Source: Hyparrhenia diplandra (taxonomy: Eukaryota; Streptophyta; Magnoliopsida; Poales; Poaceae). From it: a DNA stretch of 64,000 bases. The stretch's first letter is position 1, and each line of letters starts with the position of its first letter. This document shows positions 1 to 10,923 of the stretch, piece after piece. The notes under the pieces are model-generated. The model ran no database searches. It saw only the letters and a program-made list of their open reading frames with translations, and was not told the origin of the DNA. The stretch covers positions 1-64,000 of the forward strand of contig JADLZK010009214.1 of NCBI GenBank assembly GCA_015847255.1. The letters are read 5' to 3'. A program made the position numbers and the translations under genes.

Positions 1-180
1 ACTTCCTCTTCCAACTCTTGTGGGGGAGGTTTTTGATCCAAGCCGACAAAAACTTTTGATTTGGGTGTTTTGGCTTTGATTTGGTGGAGGAGAAGACATT
101 AATTGGTCGGTTATAATGCCTCTTTTGATCTTTCTTTCCCTCTTTTTCATCCCCCTCTCTAAATCTAGAGACACATGAGG

Positions 181-407
181 AGAGAAAGCGCCTTTTCTCT
201 AGATCTAGATCTAGATCTAGATCTATGGTGGGACTTTTCTTTTTTTTTTTTTGGTTTGGAGGAGATAGAAAAGCTTGCCTTTCTCTAGATCTAGATCTCG
301 GTGCAACTTCATCTTTTTTTGGTTTTGGAGGAGAGAGAAAACTGCCTTTCTCTAGATCTAGATTCTATGGTGGGACTTTGTTCTCCTTTTTTTTTTTTTT
401 TGGTTTG
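181..407. repeat. Three tandem copies of a 70-80 bp unit with AGATCT runs
   Basis: Units run at about 181-259, 260-327 and 328-407. Each holds a purine-rich start (gaggagagagaaa), ctctagatctagatct, a ggtgggacttt-like stretch and a T-run followed by ggtttg. The first copy has an expanded AGATCT hexamer array. The block lies just upstream of the TNP2 start codon, so it is probably in the promoter or leader of the transposase gene. Confidence 0.7.
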
Positions 408-460
408 AGTATTATGTAACGGCACTAATTAAGCTTTTGGAAGAGAGGGGATCGATCGGG

Positions 461-3400
461 ATGGAGAGGCACCGAGCCCATTGGATGTATGAGATGAAGA
501 GGGTTGATAGCCGAATACTTTGATGAGGTGAAGAAGTTTGTTGCTCGGCGAGCGCATTACAACGAGATAATTCAACGAGAGGCTGATCATCCGTCCGCAA
601 AAATGCAAGAATCAAAGCGTTCTCAATCACCGTCGTCGGCGATCTCACCTAATCATGCATGGCTTCGTCGCTGACTATTTGGTGCAGACTTTTCACGGCG
701 AAGAAGTTCCTGCCGATCCACCGGTACCAGGCGGTCCCGGCGATGCAAAGACGAAAGTCCACCGGCGGCCCAATTCCATCGATTTGTTGAAACCACTACC
801 GACGGCGTCGGCGATGGCGGTGGTGGTGGTGGAGGGGACGGCCAGCGAGGAGAATCCTATGGCGCAGACGAGGATGTCGGGTTTTTTGAAGATTTGGTCA
901 ACCATTTCGGTGAGGGCGACATTCTCGTTTGGGTGCCCGAGATGGTTGGAAAACTTCAAAGCGATGAAGCGGAGCGGCAGCTGATCCTCTTTACAAAGAT
1001 AAGGAGGGTTGCACGGTTACCGAAGTTTTACCCCCTCGAACTTGCCGATGTTGAAGTCTCGCCATGGTCGGTCGACACTAGCTTCAATGAGCTCGTAAGT
1101 TACCCGGCCTCGACGTATCCATCGCCTAACAAGGTTCCCGCTAGCACGCATCGCGGTAAGAAGTTGATCCGCCCGGTGGCGATGAAAGTGAAGAAGTTCG
1201 ATGCTCGCCCTAACCATCGTATCCTATATCGGGGCGATCAATGACGAATTTGACCCGCTTGTCCATAAGACTTGTGGGCGCTAGTCGATACAAGCGGAAT
1301 GCCGGATGTCGCGTGGGACGATGACGTCGATGAGGAAACGGGACGGGCGAGAAAGAAGAAGAAGGGGGCTTAAGAAAACCACGGCGGCCGCGAAGAAGAT
1401 CATGTCAACGCAGACGAGGAAGAGGAAGGTTACACGCAGAGGAAACGCCCGTCTGGGCCCAATGTGGTACCTTCCGGTCGCGACGCCTCAAGGGCTCTCT
1501 ATGGGAACCCCGAGGATGCTAAGCACATGGCGTGGCATGCATCTAGCGATCGTGTGAAGGATGACGGAATCTACGGCACCCTTCGGATGCTAAGCGATGG
1601 CAAGACTTCGACCCGCCTACCCCCGACTTTTTGCGGAGGAGCCCAGAACGTTCGTTCGCATTGAGTACCGCCGAATGAACCCATTCGGTGACGGCGGCGA
1701 AAGACGCGCCAAAGCCGCGTGGCTGGTCGTCCTCACCATGTACAATCTACCTCCACATCTTTGTCAAAAGCGCGGGTATGTTTTTGCTCACCATGCTCAT
1801 TTACTCGACCGGCGGCCCGACAACGATATAGATGTGTTCCCGGAGCCGTTCATGGAGGAGATGGAGGTACTTGTTTGATGATGGGGTCAAGCATGTTTGA
1901 TGCGTACCGCAAGGAGAAGTTCACTCTTTCGTGCCATCATCTTTGTCACCATCACCGATTACCCCGGCCTGTTTTCATTATCGGGGCGGATTAAAGGGAA
2001 GACCGCTGTGTAGCTTGCATTGAAGAAACCTGCTCCACTTACCGAAGGGATCCAAAGCAAAACTATGTACATGGAACACGAGGCGCTTCCCTGCGCGGCA
2101 AGCATAGGTACGAGATCCAAAATGAATGTGTACTTTGACAACAAGGGCGAATCGAAACCTCGGCCCAAGACCGACTAGTTATGGTCCCAAGGTGTTTGAC
2201 ATGGTGAAGGACTTGGAGTGCGAGTTTGGAAAGAAGAAGAAGAAGAAGAAAGACGATGATAAGGAAGACGGCACCTCCAAGACAAAGAAGTTTAAAGAGG
2301 GATAAACTGGAGGAAGGAGCGCCTCTGGGCGTTCCTTTCAAGAAGAAGTCAATCTTCTTCAAGTATCTAAAGTCTCGAAGATAATGCGATACACCCCACG
2401 CGATCGATCGATGCACCTTGAGAAAAATGTCTTAAAAGCGAGATCGGTCTCCCCGATGGATATCAAGACCAAGACGAAGGATGGTGTGAAGTCACGCGTC
2501 GAGGATCTTGTTGACATGGGCATCCGGCCGAAATTCACGCTACACGGCTTCCGAAGCGGTAAAGTCAAACTCCCAGTGCGGCCTACAACCTAACGAGAGA
2601 CGAAGTTGGCTATGTGTCGTTTGATGATGCGGGGTATCAAGGTACCGACGGGTTTCTCTTCCAACATCAAGAGTCCGGTATCCATGAAAGACCTCACAAT
2701 GACGAACTTCAACAGCGCACGATGCTCACATCATGCCGGCGGTGTTCCTTCCAATTGTGATCAAAGCCGTTTCGTCCAAAATACGTGAAGATGGTGGTCA
2801 CAAGGATTTCATACTTCTTTAACCAAATCAACCGAAGGTAATTGCAAAAGCAGATTCGCCAAGACCAAAGAGTTCATCACGAAACAATGTGCCGATAGAG
2901 ATGTGTTTCCCCAATCGTTCTTCGACATTATGCCACACCCGATGATGCACATGGTTGATCGATTGAACACCGGGACCCGTGTACCTACGAAGGCGTGTGG
3001 ACCAGCGAGCGACTAATGTCTACCCTCAATCGATTCAATCATAACCGCACTTACCCGAGAGGGCTCTATGATCGAGGCATACACAAGTCGAGGCCGTGAA
3101 CCGGTGTGTGAAGTACATAAAAAGATGGGAGGGCTATTGGGCTTCCGGTGCATCAACATGAAGGAAGAAACCTCGATGGGGATGGGGTGCGCGGGCCGAA
3201 AAGCACGCACCGACATACATAGGCACAAAGTGCTAGACGCTCACTACGGCATCCTTCATCAATTGGTGATCATGGACGATACGTGAAAAGCACCTCAAAG
3301 AGCTCCGCCGTGCAAGTAGCAAGCGCAAGAGGCGTCGAATGATCGGGGAGAAGAAGGAACACAAGAGCACTTTCCTCCGGTGGCTCCAAAAGCGTAACAT

Positions 3401-4028
3401 TCCCCGTGAGGTGATGCGAGATCGTGGAAGAAGCTTGTGTCGGGGCCGCCCATGCAGGTCACCACGTGGCAAGGGTATGATGTCAACGGGTACGGGTTCC
3501 ACACAAAAGAAAAGGACAAGAAGAGTGCATCACGAGAATAGCGGTGTTCGATATGAGGGCGAGAACGGCGTGACGGGGGAGAAGATGACATGCTTCGCAC
3601 AAGTCGAAGAAATATGGGAACTTGACTACGGCGGTAACCTACGGGTATGTAATGTTTTACCCCGGTGGGTCAAGCCCGGCGATTCTAGTGGGCGATTTTT
3701 GGGCTAACCACCGTGAACCTTCAAAGTTAATACGGTACAAAGATGATAGGTGGGTGCTTGCATCGGATGTCGCACAAGTAGCCTACTACATGAACGCGGA
3801 GAACATAAATAGACATATTGTCGTGGCAGAAAGCGGCGGATCGTGGGGCGATGGGGTCCGAGTCCCCGAAACATACAACAACTATGATGAGTTCAAGCTC
3901 TTTTCTGCATTTTCCAAAAAAAGATGAAGGCTTTGGAGGGACGTAATCAATCCCGACAAGACTAAAATGATGCCATGGACCCGCCCGATGGCGAGAAGAA
4001 GACCACCAATGCACCAGCACCAAAATGA
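461..4028 (+). pseudogene. TNP2-type CACTA transposase, frameshifted
   Basis: The ATG at 461 opens MERHRAHWMYEMKRVDSR, resembling the start of the transposase-associated domain, which ends with HGFVADYLVQTFHGEEVP near 661-715. An acidic linker follows, then FDARPNHRILYRGDQ (about 1195-1240). The transposase core (PF02992-like) shows YGNPEDAKHMAWHA (1498-1540), MNPFGDGG (1675-1700), YNLPPHLCQKRGYVF (1741-1785), DNDIDVFPEPFMEEMEVL (1819-1875) and MHLEKNV plus DIKTKTKDGVKSR (2410-2500). A DUF4218-like part follows (FFDIMPHPMMH near 2920; MGCAGRKARTD near 3183). The C-terminal part has EEIWELDYGG (3607-3640), KDDRWVLASDVAQVAYY (3739-3790) and ETYNNYDEFKLF (3866-3905). Neighbouring blocks lie in different frames, so at least ten shifts would be needed for one protein. 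Family role: binds element ends and catalyses excision. Confidence 0.9.
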
Positions 4029-4340
4029 TATGTAATTGCGTTATTCCGATGTAAACAATAGTCCAAAATGATACAAATATCTCACACTGAGTTTCGAGAA
4101 ACTACATGGGAGACTAGTAATTTTGAACTACACGTTTGTAACAATTTGTCGTATGCAAAAATGACCTATATATATATGAAATTTAGATCTTGATGAGTTA
4201 TTAAGTTTCCGTGTTCATGACTTTTTAAATCATGGTCGTCTAGTGCTTCAAAAATGTCGTCCGAATGTGTAAAAAATTCAAATTTCATATTTCGAGGCGT
4301 GAAAAGTTCAAAAATGAAAAGTTCACACGTGGCGGGCATC
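4029..4340. other. AT-rich 3' flank of the TNP2 gene
   Basis: No coding similarity is visible. The stretch is AT-rich, has a short TATATATA run near 4166 and, at 4327-4339, a first copy of the acgtggcgggcat motif that recurs downstream. It is probably the 3' untranslated region and terminator of the transposase gene. Confidence 0.5.
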
Positions 4341-4545
4341 ATAACCATTTTACAACAATTTATAACAATTTATAACCATTTTATAACAATTTATAATAAT
4401 TTATAACCATTTATAACAATTTATAACAATTTATAACCATTTATAACCATTTATAACAATTTATAACAAATTATAAAAATTTATAACCATTTTATAACAA
4501 TTTATAACAATTTATAACCATTTTATATCAATTTATAAGAATACT
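4341..4545. repeat. AT-rich tandem repeat (ataacaattt / ataaccattt)
   Basis: About twenty copies of a 10-11 bp unit, ataacaattt or ataaccattt, run head to tail with an occasional extra T. The array lies between the two CACTA genes and just left of the GTGGCGGGC block. Its replication-slippage look fits an expanding minisatellite. No coding potential. Confidence 0.85.
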
Positions 4546-4563
4546 TATCTCTTCGAAAATATT

Positions 4564-4701
4564 ACACGGCGGGCATCCATAAACGCCCGCCACGGATAAT
4601 ATTTTACGTGGAGCGTCATCCTTATACGCGCCCGCGGATGTATTTTACGTGGCGGGCATCGTAGTGCGCCCGCCACGCAAAAGTCTCCGCCGCCTATAAA
4701 A
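4564..4701 (+). promoter_or_regulatory. GTGGCGGGC repeat block and TATA box, probable promoter of second CACTA gene
   Basis: The motif cacggcgggcat or acgtggcgggcat and its complement gcccgccacg occur repeatedly at 4566-4678, forming short inverted pairs. A consensus TATAAAA follows at 4695-4701, and a GC-rich leader starts about 30 bases later. In En/Spm such subterminal repeats are the binding sites of the element's own DNA-binding protein and lie beside the promoter. Finding them in the interior suggests an internal promoter for the second gene, or the left border of a second CACTA copy that lost its CACTA end. Confidence 0.6.
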
Positions 4702-4724
4702 CCGACGCGCCCCTGCTCCCGGGC

Positions 4725-6590
4725 GCCAAGTCTTCGGCGGATTCAATTCGACCCGAAGGGCTGCGGGATTTTTTCCCACCGCCGCCGCCCCGCCATCCAT
4801 CACCGCCCACCGTCCCTGCCCCCATCCGCGCGCCCCGTCCGTCCCCGTCCCCGTCGCGCCTCCGTCCTCGCCCGTCATCCTCCTCTACTCCGCCGTCGGG
4901 AAACCCTAAACGCGCCGCCCGCCGCCGTCATCTGCGCCGTCTCCATCCGCCGTGGTGCCCGTCTTTGCCCGTCCCGTCGCCCGTGGTGCCCGTGGTGCCC
5001 ACGGTGCCCGTCCCGCTCGGGCGTCCGTCCCCGCCCCCGGCCCTATCATCGTCTCCGTCCTCGCCCCGGCGCCGCCGGCCCGTCGCCGGGCCGCGGAACC
5101 CTAATCGGAAGGCCACCGCGCTCGTGGTGCTTCGTGGCCGCTGACCGGGTGCGCCATCTCCGTCCGTCGTGGTGCTCGTGGTGCCCGCCATGTCGCCCGT
5201 GGTGCTCGCGGTGGTGCTTGCTTGGCGCCGACCCTGCTCCATCCTCTTCTCCGGTGGTGCCTTGCCCGGCGGCGTCATCTCTACCTCTTTCCTCCCACTC
5301 CACCGAGCGCATCGGGTTTGAAATTGTATTGTTTTTGATGGTATATATGGTGTTGCCCCTGGCTGAATGCAATTTCTGTGATTTTTGGTTATCTCTATGA
5401 TTTTTGACACCGAGATGCTTAAACTTGAAACTTAGTCAGCCTGCGGATGCTTAAACTTGATACTTAGCATATAAATGTCACGCCCATGATGCAAATTGCA
5501 ACAAATTAGCCGAGCATATGATTGGCCCAATCCCTCTGTTTTTGCCTCTATTTTTGTATTCCAATTTAAATTGTTGGTTCTATTTTTGCCTAATCCTATG
5601 ATTGGTTATCTATGTACCTATCTGTTGGCTCTATTTTTTACCATGGCTGCTCTGAATTTAAACTGGCCGGTCTAATTATGTTGAATTTTGGGTGTTGGCT
5701 CTATTTTTACCTCTTGGCTTAGAATAAACCGGTGGTCTAGTGTTGCCTTAGTTTTGGATTCCACCGAGCTAGTGTCCATCTCTATTTTTGAATTCAATTT
5801 GAACTCATTTTTGGTTATGGCTAGTAGCTAGTACTCGATTTTTACGTAATTTGGACATGCCTTAATTTTACGTAATTTGGACATGACTTTGCTCACTTCA
5901 ACATGTCATTTCAAATTAATTTGGACATGCCTTAGCTCACTTGAGTGTCTTTGTATATATGTCAATTAATGGTACCTAGCTGAATTTGGATACCTAATTG
6001 CTAGCTGTTGGTTGTTGATATGGATTGGTGCTTAACTTTGGCTTGGTGGACATGCCTTAATTTTTTACGTAATTTGGACATGCTTTGTCATGTTGTCTAT
6101 GTTGACATGAACTTATCTATGCACTAGCTACCACGACTTAGCTACCGTTGTCCATAAACTTGTCCATGCACTAGCTACCCCGACTTATGTGTTGTCACAT
6201 TTGCCTTAGCTACTTGCTGTCCATGTTTAAACTGATTAGTCATGGGTTTTCCCTTAATTCCATATATTTGTCAATGCTGCCTACTACTCTTTTTGTTTGA
6301 ATTGATTGGCTTGGTTTGAAATTACCTCTCGCTCCCTATTTTTCGTTGGTCGTTGGAGATATATATGCAATGATGTGAACCCATTAGTGCTTTGAGGCAA
6401 AGTGGCATATATGCAATGAAATGAACTTAATTATTGGGGTCGAGGGGCGGCGGCTATGATGATTGAATGTCTCCCTATACTTGGAAGCTTCTAAACTAGG
6501 ACGGCTTGTACAAAGCAACCCAGTTTAGAAGCGATGTGATCACAAGGGGGCTATATCCGAGCCAATCTTTTTATTTCTCTCTTTCCGCAA
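4725..6590 (+). other. GC-rich leader and probable long first intron of second CACTA gene
   Basis: From 4725 to about 5310 the sequence is very GC-rich with many cgtggtgcccgt-like repeats, as in a 5' exon of a grass gene. It then changes abruptly to T-rich, AT-rich DNA (5310-6590) with repeated phrases such as tacgtaatttggacatg (5844, 5874, 6067) and ttggctctatttt. No reading frame resembles a known protein. The composition switch and position upstream of the second gene suggest an exon followed by a long 5' intron; splice sites were not fixed. Confidence 0.45.
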
Positions 6591-6659
6591 TTTTGAATTA
6601 CGCTTGTGTACTCCTCCTATATACTATAGTACTAAAGCACTATATATTTGTAGCTTGAA

Positions 6660-8990
6660 ATGGCGAATGAACAAGAACGACCTCAATTTTGAAAAGGCGA
6701 ATGAACAAGAACAGCTGAGCTTGAATGGGAGTCGCCTAGCTCTAGCAACTAAGTGGCGGCGACTCGGGGTCCTCAGTATGCAAGCGAGCCTCGTATAGCC
6801 CGTGTAAGGGTAGAAGGAAACGCACCGAGGAGGAAGAAGATCCTAATTTCAACCCGAGGGACGAAGCACCAAGCAAGAAGCGTCGGGTTAAGGAAGTATG
6901 GTACGCTGAACGGCCCGCCACCGCTCCCTCCACAAGCGCTCCGAGCAACAACCCCCCTTCGTCCACGGCCACCTCTTCGGGCAAAGCAAAGGGAGACAGG
7001 GCCCGGCGGAGAAGGGGAGACCGTGGGAGGCGTAAGAAGATCAATGAGGTCCTTGTCATTCAAGAGTTGGGGCCGGGAGGTAGCCTTCGCCGCCTCCCCG
7101 AAGTCATCGCTGGTACAAAGACTCGTGTGTCGTGGTTTCGTGAAGGATAAGGTCTCCATTCTTATCGAAGACCGGAAAGCCGCCCCCAACACCGACAAGT
7201 TATGGGTGTTTGGCGAGGTTTTCAAACGGTTCCGTGATCCGCCGGCGCCGATATGGAAAAGGTGCAGCGACATGTAAACTTCCTCGCAGGAAGAAGCTTC
7301 CTGAATCGAAGTATAGGCTCAACGCAGTACTTTTACAAGAAAGGACGCCTACCCTTCACCAAGTACAAACATGATCTCGAGGAAGAAGTATGGGAAGAGT
7401 TACGCAAAAGGCTAAACACGCCCGAAGCAAAGGCGAAGAGCGAGAAGTTCTCTGAGCTAGCCAAACGGAACAAACTTCCCCACTACTTGGGCGTGTTGGG
7501 TACGCGGACACAAGCCCGGCGTGGCGGCGGAAGAACGTAAAAGACGGGAAGCCGGAGAGCCGGATCCGTATGAGGGCCCGTGATGAAAGGACCCGGGACT
7601 TCCTCTACGCCCCACAAGCCCAAGAAGCCGGAGGCCGAAGCCCGATGAAGGAGGTCGAGAAGAAGGTCATAGAGGCCACACTACGGCTAAGAACGGCGGG
7701 ACCCTCGAGATTCGGTCGGGGACACGATCCGCCGACGGTGGCCTTGGGAAACTCCGAGCATCGCGGCGGCGTCGTGGCATGAGCTCGAGGGAAGAGTTGG
7801 GCGACGGTGGGCTCGTGGCGGTCGGATCTTTCGCCTCGCATCACACGAGGCGTAGGTACAAGGAGGGTCCGAGACGGGAAGGGCGTGATGAGGCCTTGCG
7901 GCCAAATGATCACCACCGTCCATCAAAGAGGCCCTCATGAGCAACGACCCCCCGGATGGTCGAAGTCAGGAAGCGTATGTTCCGCAACTTATTTGGTATG
8001 CGGTGCCCACCCCAAAGAACCCCAAAGGCACCTCTGGCTGGCGGCCCGACAGACCCCGGTGGATGATATCACCGAAGAGACACCATGCAATATGTTGATA
8101 CCGTCGGCAGGTTGGGCAAGAAAAAATGTAGTGGCAAGGGGGGTGGTATTTCCTCCCGGATCTTGCAAAGAGTACGAGCGCACGAGATCCCTCCGAATGT
8201 GTGAAGTCATCATTGGGTTCGTGGCGCCGAGAACATGAAGACTGGGAGCCGGACTATCCCGGTCATAACGAGGTGAACACTCTAGAGCTGCTGCGTGTTA
8301 CAACGTCTTTGTGGCGAAGGTGGACATTGAGCTGAATATGTCGACGTTGACTCCACCTTCCCGGCTCAACAAAGAAGACAAAGCCGGATTCGAAAGTACG
8401 CCACCGGACCCCTATGGTGACTCCTCCGACGATGATGAAGATGGTGGGGACGGCGGAGGCAACGACCCTCCTCAAGGTTCCAGTACCCCCCCGCTGGGAC
8501 CCGGCACAAGACTGAGCCTCGGGAGCCGACAACGAAGGAGCCGGCACTGAGGAGCCTAGGAGGCGGCACCCGATCGGCGAGCACCTGAGGAGCCTAAGGA
8601 GGCGACACCTCAAGAGGCGGCACCTCGGGGCGCCAAGAAACTCAGAGCCGACACCTGGGGCTGGGGGAGCGGCACATGAGGAGCAGCCGATATACGAGGA
8701 AGCAATCGCGAAAAACACAAGTGCCAAGTCCCGAGGCGAGTAGGGAGCGAGACACCCGTCTACACTCAAGGCCTCCAATGGACAACACCTCAAGCGCCGG
8801 GAACCGAGAAAGGAGCTCGACCTAGCAAAACGCCCTCCGCACCGAAAAAAGCACACATTCGATAAAAGAGGAGGTCGCAGCACCCAAGTACCCGCTACCC
8901 GGGAGGCCCAAAGAAATAGATATTCGATCCGAAAGGTATGCACCGCTGAAACAACGAGTTGTAATAAGTTATTAGCTACTCCTTTTCGCA
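6660..8990 (+). pseudogene. Second CACTA gene, transposase-like N-terminal half
   Basis: Shows a basic, nuclear-localisation-like stretch APSKKRRVKE (6865-6895), an arginine-rich linker with GRRKKINEVLVIQEL (7027-7065), then the plant-transposase (PTTA/En/Spm, PF03004-like) region with LPFTKYKHDLEEEVWEELRK (7350-7410), NTPEAKAKSEKFSELAKRNK (7414-7475) and PHYLGVLG (7477-7500). Degraded sequence typical of this family continues to 8250, followed by a proline- and acid-rich linker (PYGDSSDDDEDGGDGGGND near 8412-8465). Frames change several times. In this CACTA type the gene lies downstream of TNP2 in the same orientation, as here. The open frame on the opposite strand at 8263-8991 is a shadow of the GC-rich linker. 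Function in transposition is inferred from the family. Confidence 0.75.
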
Positions 8991-9062
8991 ACCCTAGGTA
9001 ATTAACATTTGTACCGCCGCTTTTGCGAGGCCAAAATCCCCACCTTATAAGGGGTTTGTCAC

Positions 9063-10440
9063 GGGGACGAATGCCCCGGCTCGTTCGAGTTTGGGAAGTT
9101 CATGATCCCAAAGGCCCGGCTCATCGATGCCGAGGACTGGGAGACTCGAAAGTTCCATGCATGGTACATGGAGTGCGCAAAGCGTGGATTGTATAGCCCC
9201 GGTGTCCTTCTTCCTAAGGAGTGCTTCCACTACCCCATCGAGCTCCGGTTCACGATTACATTCGATGACATGTCGAGACTACTTCGTCGACAGGACATTT
9301 GGCGTCGCCCAAGTCACCTTGTTTACGATGTAAGCGCAATTTTACTTGCACATGTCCCTTGCATCCGTATATAGATTCTTTCTTTCAAAGGTACCTATGC
9401 CACGACCACATGTCCTTGTAGGTTGTGCGCTGATGCAAATGAGGTTAAACACCGGTGTTCTTTACCTCTCTCCATGGCACATCTCGTGAGAGACAGATCG
9501 TCGGTTATAAGCTAAGAGCGGACCATCCCGACCTGGTCAACTTGACGGACGAGGAAAGACAAGATGCGGGATAAGAATGAAAGAGCTAAGAAGTTAGAGG
9601 TAGCGAGAACGTCATATCGTTGATGAAAAGGTCAAGGAAAATGGGCCTCGATGTATACGGCGCCTTACCAATATGGAATGGGGATGGTAGGACATTGGAT
9701 CTGTTTCATGATCTTTCCTCGGGGACGGGAGGGCGTTATCTTTGACTCACTACGAGGCACGAACCCGCTCGGCTACCAACAATTCGAAAAAATCTTGAGA
9801 TTGTAAGTGATCGATGAACTCCTTATGCAATTATATACTAGAGTCGAATATCATATATATCGTTGACAATATAGTGCATTTTAAATGCGCGCTTACAAGA
9901 AATACTTGAAGGATCGAAACTGCTGGGATCGTCGATCCGAAGTGTAAGGAGCGCAATGGAGATAGACTCAAAATCAGCGAAATTTCGATGCGTAAATGAA
10001 ACATAGTTTTTCTTAGTATGCGACTACCTTGCTATAGCTTCGATATTACTAATAACACCGGTTTATTGTGTGCGAGTGCCTCAAACAACCGAGACGGATC
10101 AAACTTGTGTGGATTCTTTCGATGCGTGAGTACCTCAGGGCCTGCGAGAAGGTACAAATCCAGCTACCGACAGCTCAAGGGCGCAAGGAACACGTTCACG
10201 GGGGTGATACAAAGGGCAACCGACGAGATGCGGTTCAGGCGCACAGTCGCAGACATCTGCAAGTTCGTTCTAGACATGGTAGTTCACGAAAAACAGCCGT
10301 ACTTCAATCGGGACAGTGAGTCGGGGCTGTCTTTTAGAGTTTGGGCCGCTAAGGAGATGGGAAGAGCTAGGTCTTACGGACTATCTTCATCCAAATCAAC
10401 ATATAGCCCGCAATGTTTTGTACGGACATGTTGTAAGTGA
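9063..10440 (+). pseudogene. C48 (Ulp1/SENP-like) cysteine protease domain of second CACTA gene
   Basis: The entry block reads KARLIDAEDWETRKFHAWYM (9106-9165) and CFHYPIELRFTITFDDMSRL (9223-9282). The catalytic histidine lies in GHWICFMIFPRG (codon 9693-9695) and the aspartate in IFDSLRGTNPLGYQQFEKIL (codon 9744-9746), in the same frame. The cysteine lies in IVCECLKQ (10071-10073). A likely intron runs from gtaagc at about 9330 to ccttgtag at 9420, and a second starts at gtaagt near 9805. After the cysteine the sequence keeps the family pattern to about 10430. Known: C48 proteases remove SUMO-like modifiers, and many plant CACTA and MULE elements carry such a domain; its role in transposition is unsettled. 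Frames are broken between blocks. Confidence 0.8.
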
Positions 10441-10494
10441 AACTAGTACATGTTGGATATGAACTAATGGATCGATCGATCGATCGGTGAAACT

Positions 10495-10640
10495 TGTATA
10501 TATGAATCGATGTATATATATGTATATATATGTATATATGATGTATATTAGAGTACATGTCTGTGTTATATATATGTGTGTATGGATTGATACATGTGTA
10601 TATATATATATGTATATATACATATATATATATATTGGTA
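10495..10640. repeat. TA/TG-rich microsatellite (tatatatg)n
   Basis: Repeats of tatatatgta and tatata with interruptions lie between the protease domain and the right subterminal repeats of the CACTA element. Pure low-complexity DNA; short open frames here are not genes. Confidence 0.9.
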
Positions 10641-10667
10641 TTTTATTTTTTTAAAAAAAAATTGAAG

Positions 10668-10923
10668 GCGTGGCGGGCAACATAAATCGCCCGCCACGCA
10701 AAGATCTTAACGTGGCGGGCGGCGTAACGCGCCCGCCCACGGTATTTTTTTTTGGCGTGGCGAAGTTACGCCGCCCCCCCACTTAAAATTTTACGTGGCG
10801 GCACGACCGCCCGCCACGCCGAAACCCGCGATTATCCGTGACCTTTCGTTAGTGACGGGGCAGCCGTGCCCGCCACTAACAAGCTTTTTTTGCCCGCCAC
10901 AAAAGTGATTTTGGGTACTAGTG
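10668..10923 (+). repeat. Right subterminal repeats and terminal inverted repeat of the CACTA element
   Basis: Direct and inverted copies of cgtggcgggc / gcccgccacg occur at about 10670, 10689, 10711, 10727, 10793, 10807, 10869 and 10891. The outer end reads aagtgattttgggtactagtg, so the terminal sequence read inward is CACTAGTACCCAAAATCACT. The same GTGGCGGGC core occurs at 4327 and 4564-4678, which ties the two blocks to one family. These repeats are expected to bind the element's transposition proteins. Confidence 0.9.

Larger units (their letters stand above)
1..10923 (+). mobile_element. CACTA (En/Spm) DNA transposon, left end outside window
   Basis: Seen: a TNP2-type transposase followed by a second gene with a C48 protease domain, then GTGGCGGGC-type subterminal repeats, then GGGTACTAGTG ending at 10923, which is the reverse complement of CACTAGTACCC. 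Known: CACTA elements end in CACTA, carry short subterminal repeats in both orientations, make a 3-bp target duplication and encode a TNP2/TNPD-like transposase. The 3 bases after the terminus are gag, but the left terminus is not in the window, so the duplication cannot be tested. Both genes are full of frameshifts, so the copy is not autonomous as read. The element sits in a LINE: zinc-binding and RNase H sequence starts right after base 10923. An alternative is two CACTA copies placed head to tail, because terminal-like repeats also occur near 4560-4680. Confidence 0.9.

Noticed and set aside
8263..8991. 242-codon open frame on the minus strand
   Set aside because: It lies opposite the GC-rich linker of the CACTA second gene, is Ser/Arg/Cys-rich and matches no family; a compositional shadow.
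10367..10623. Tyr/Ile/His-rich open frames on the minus strand
   Set aside because: They translate the tatatatg microsatellite.
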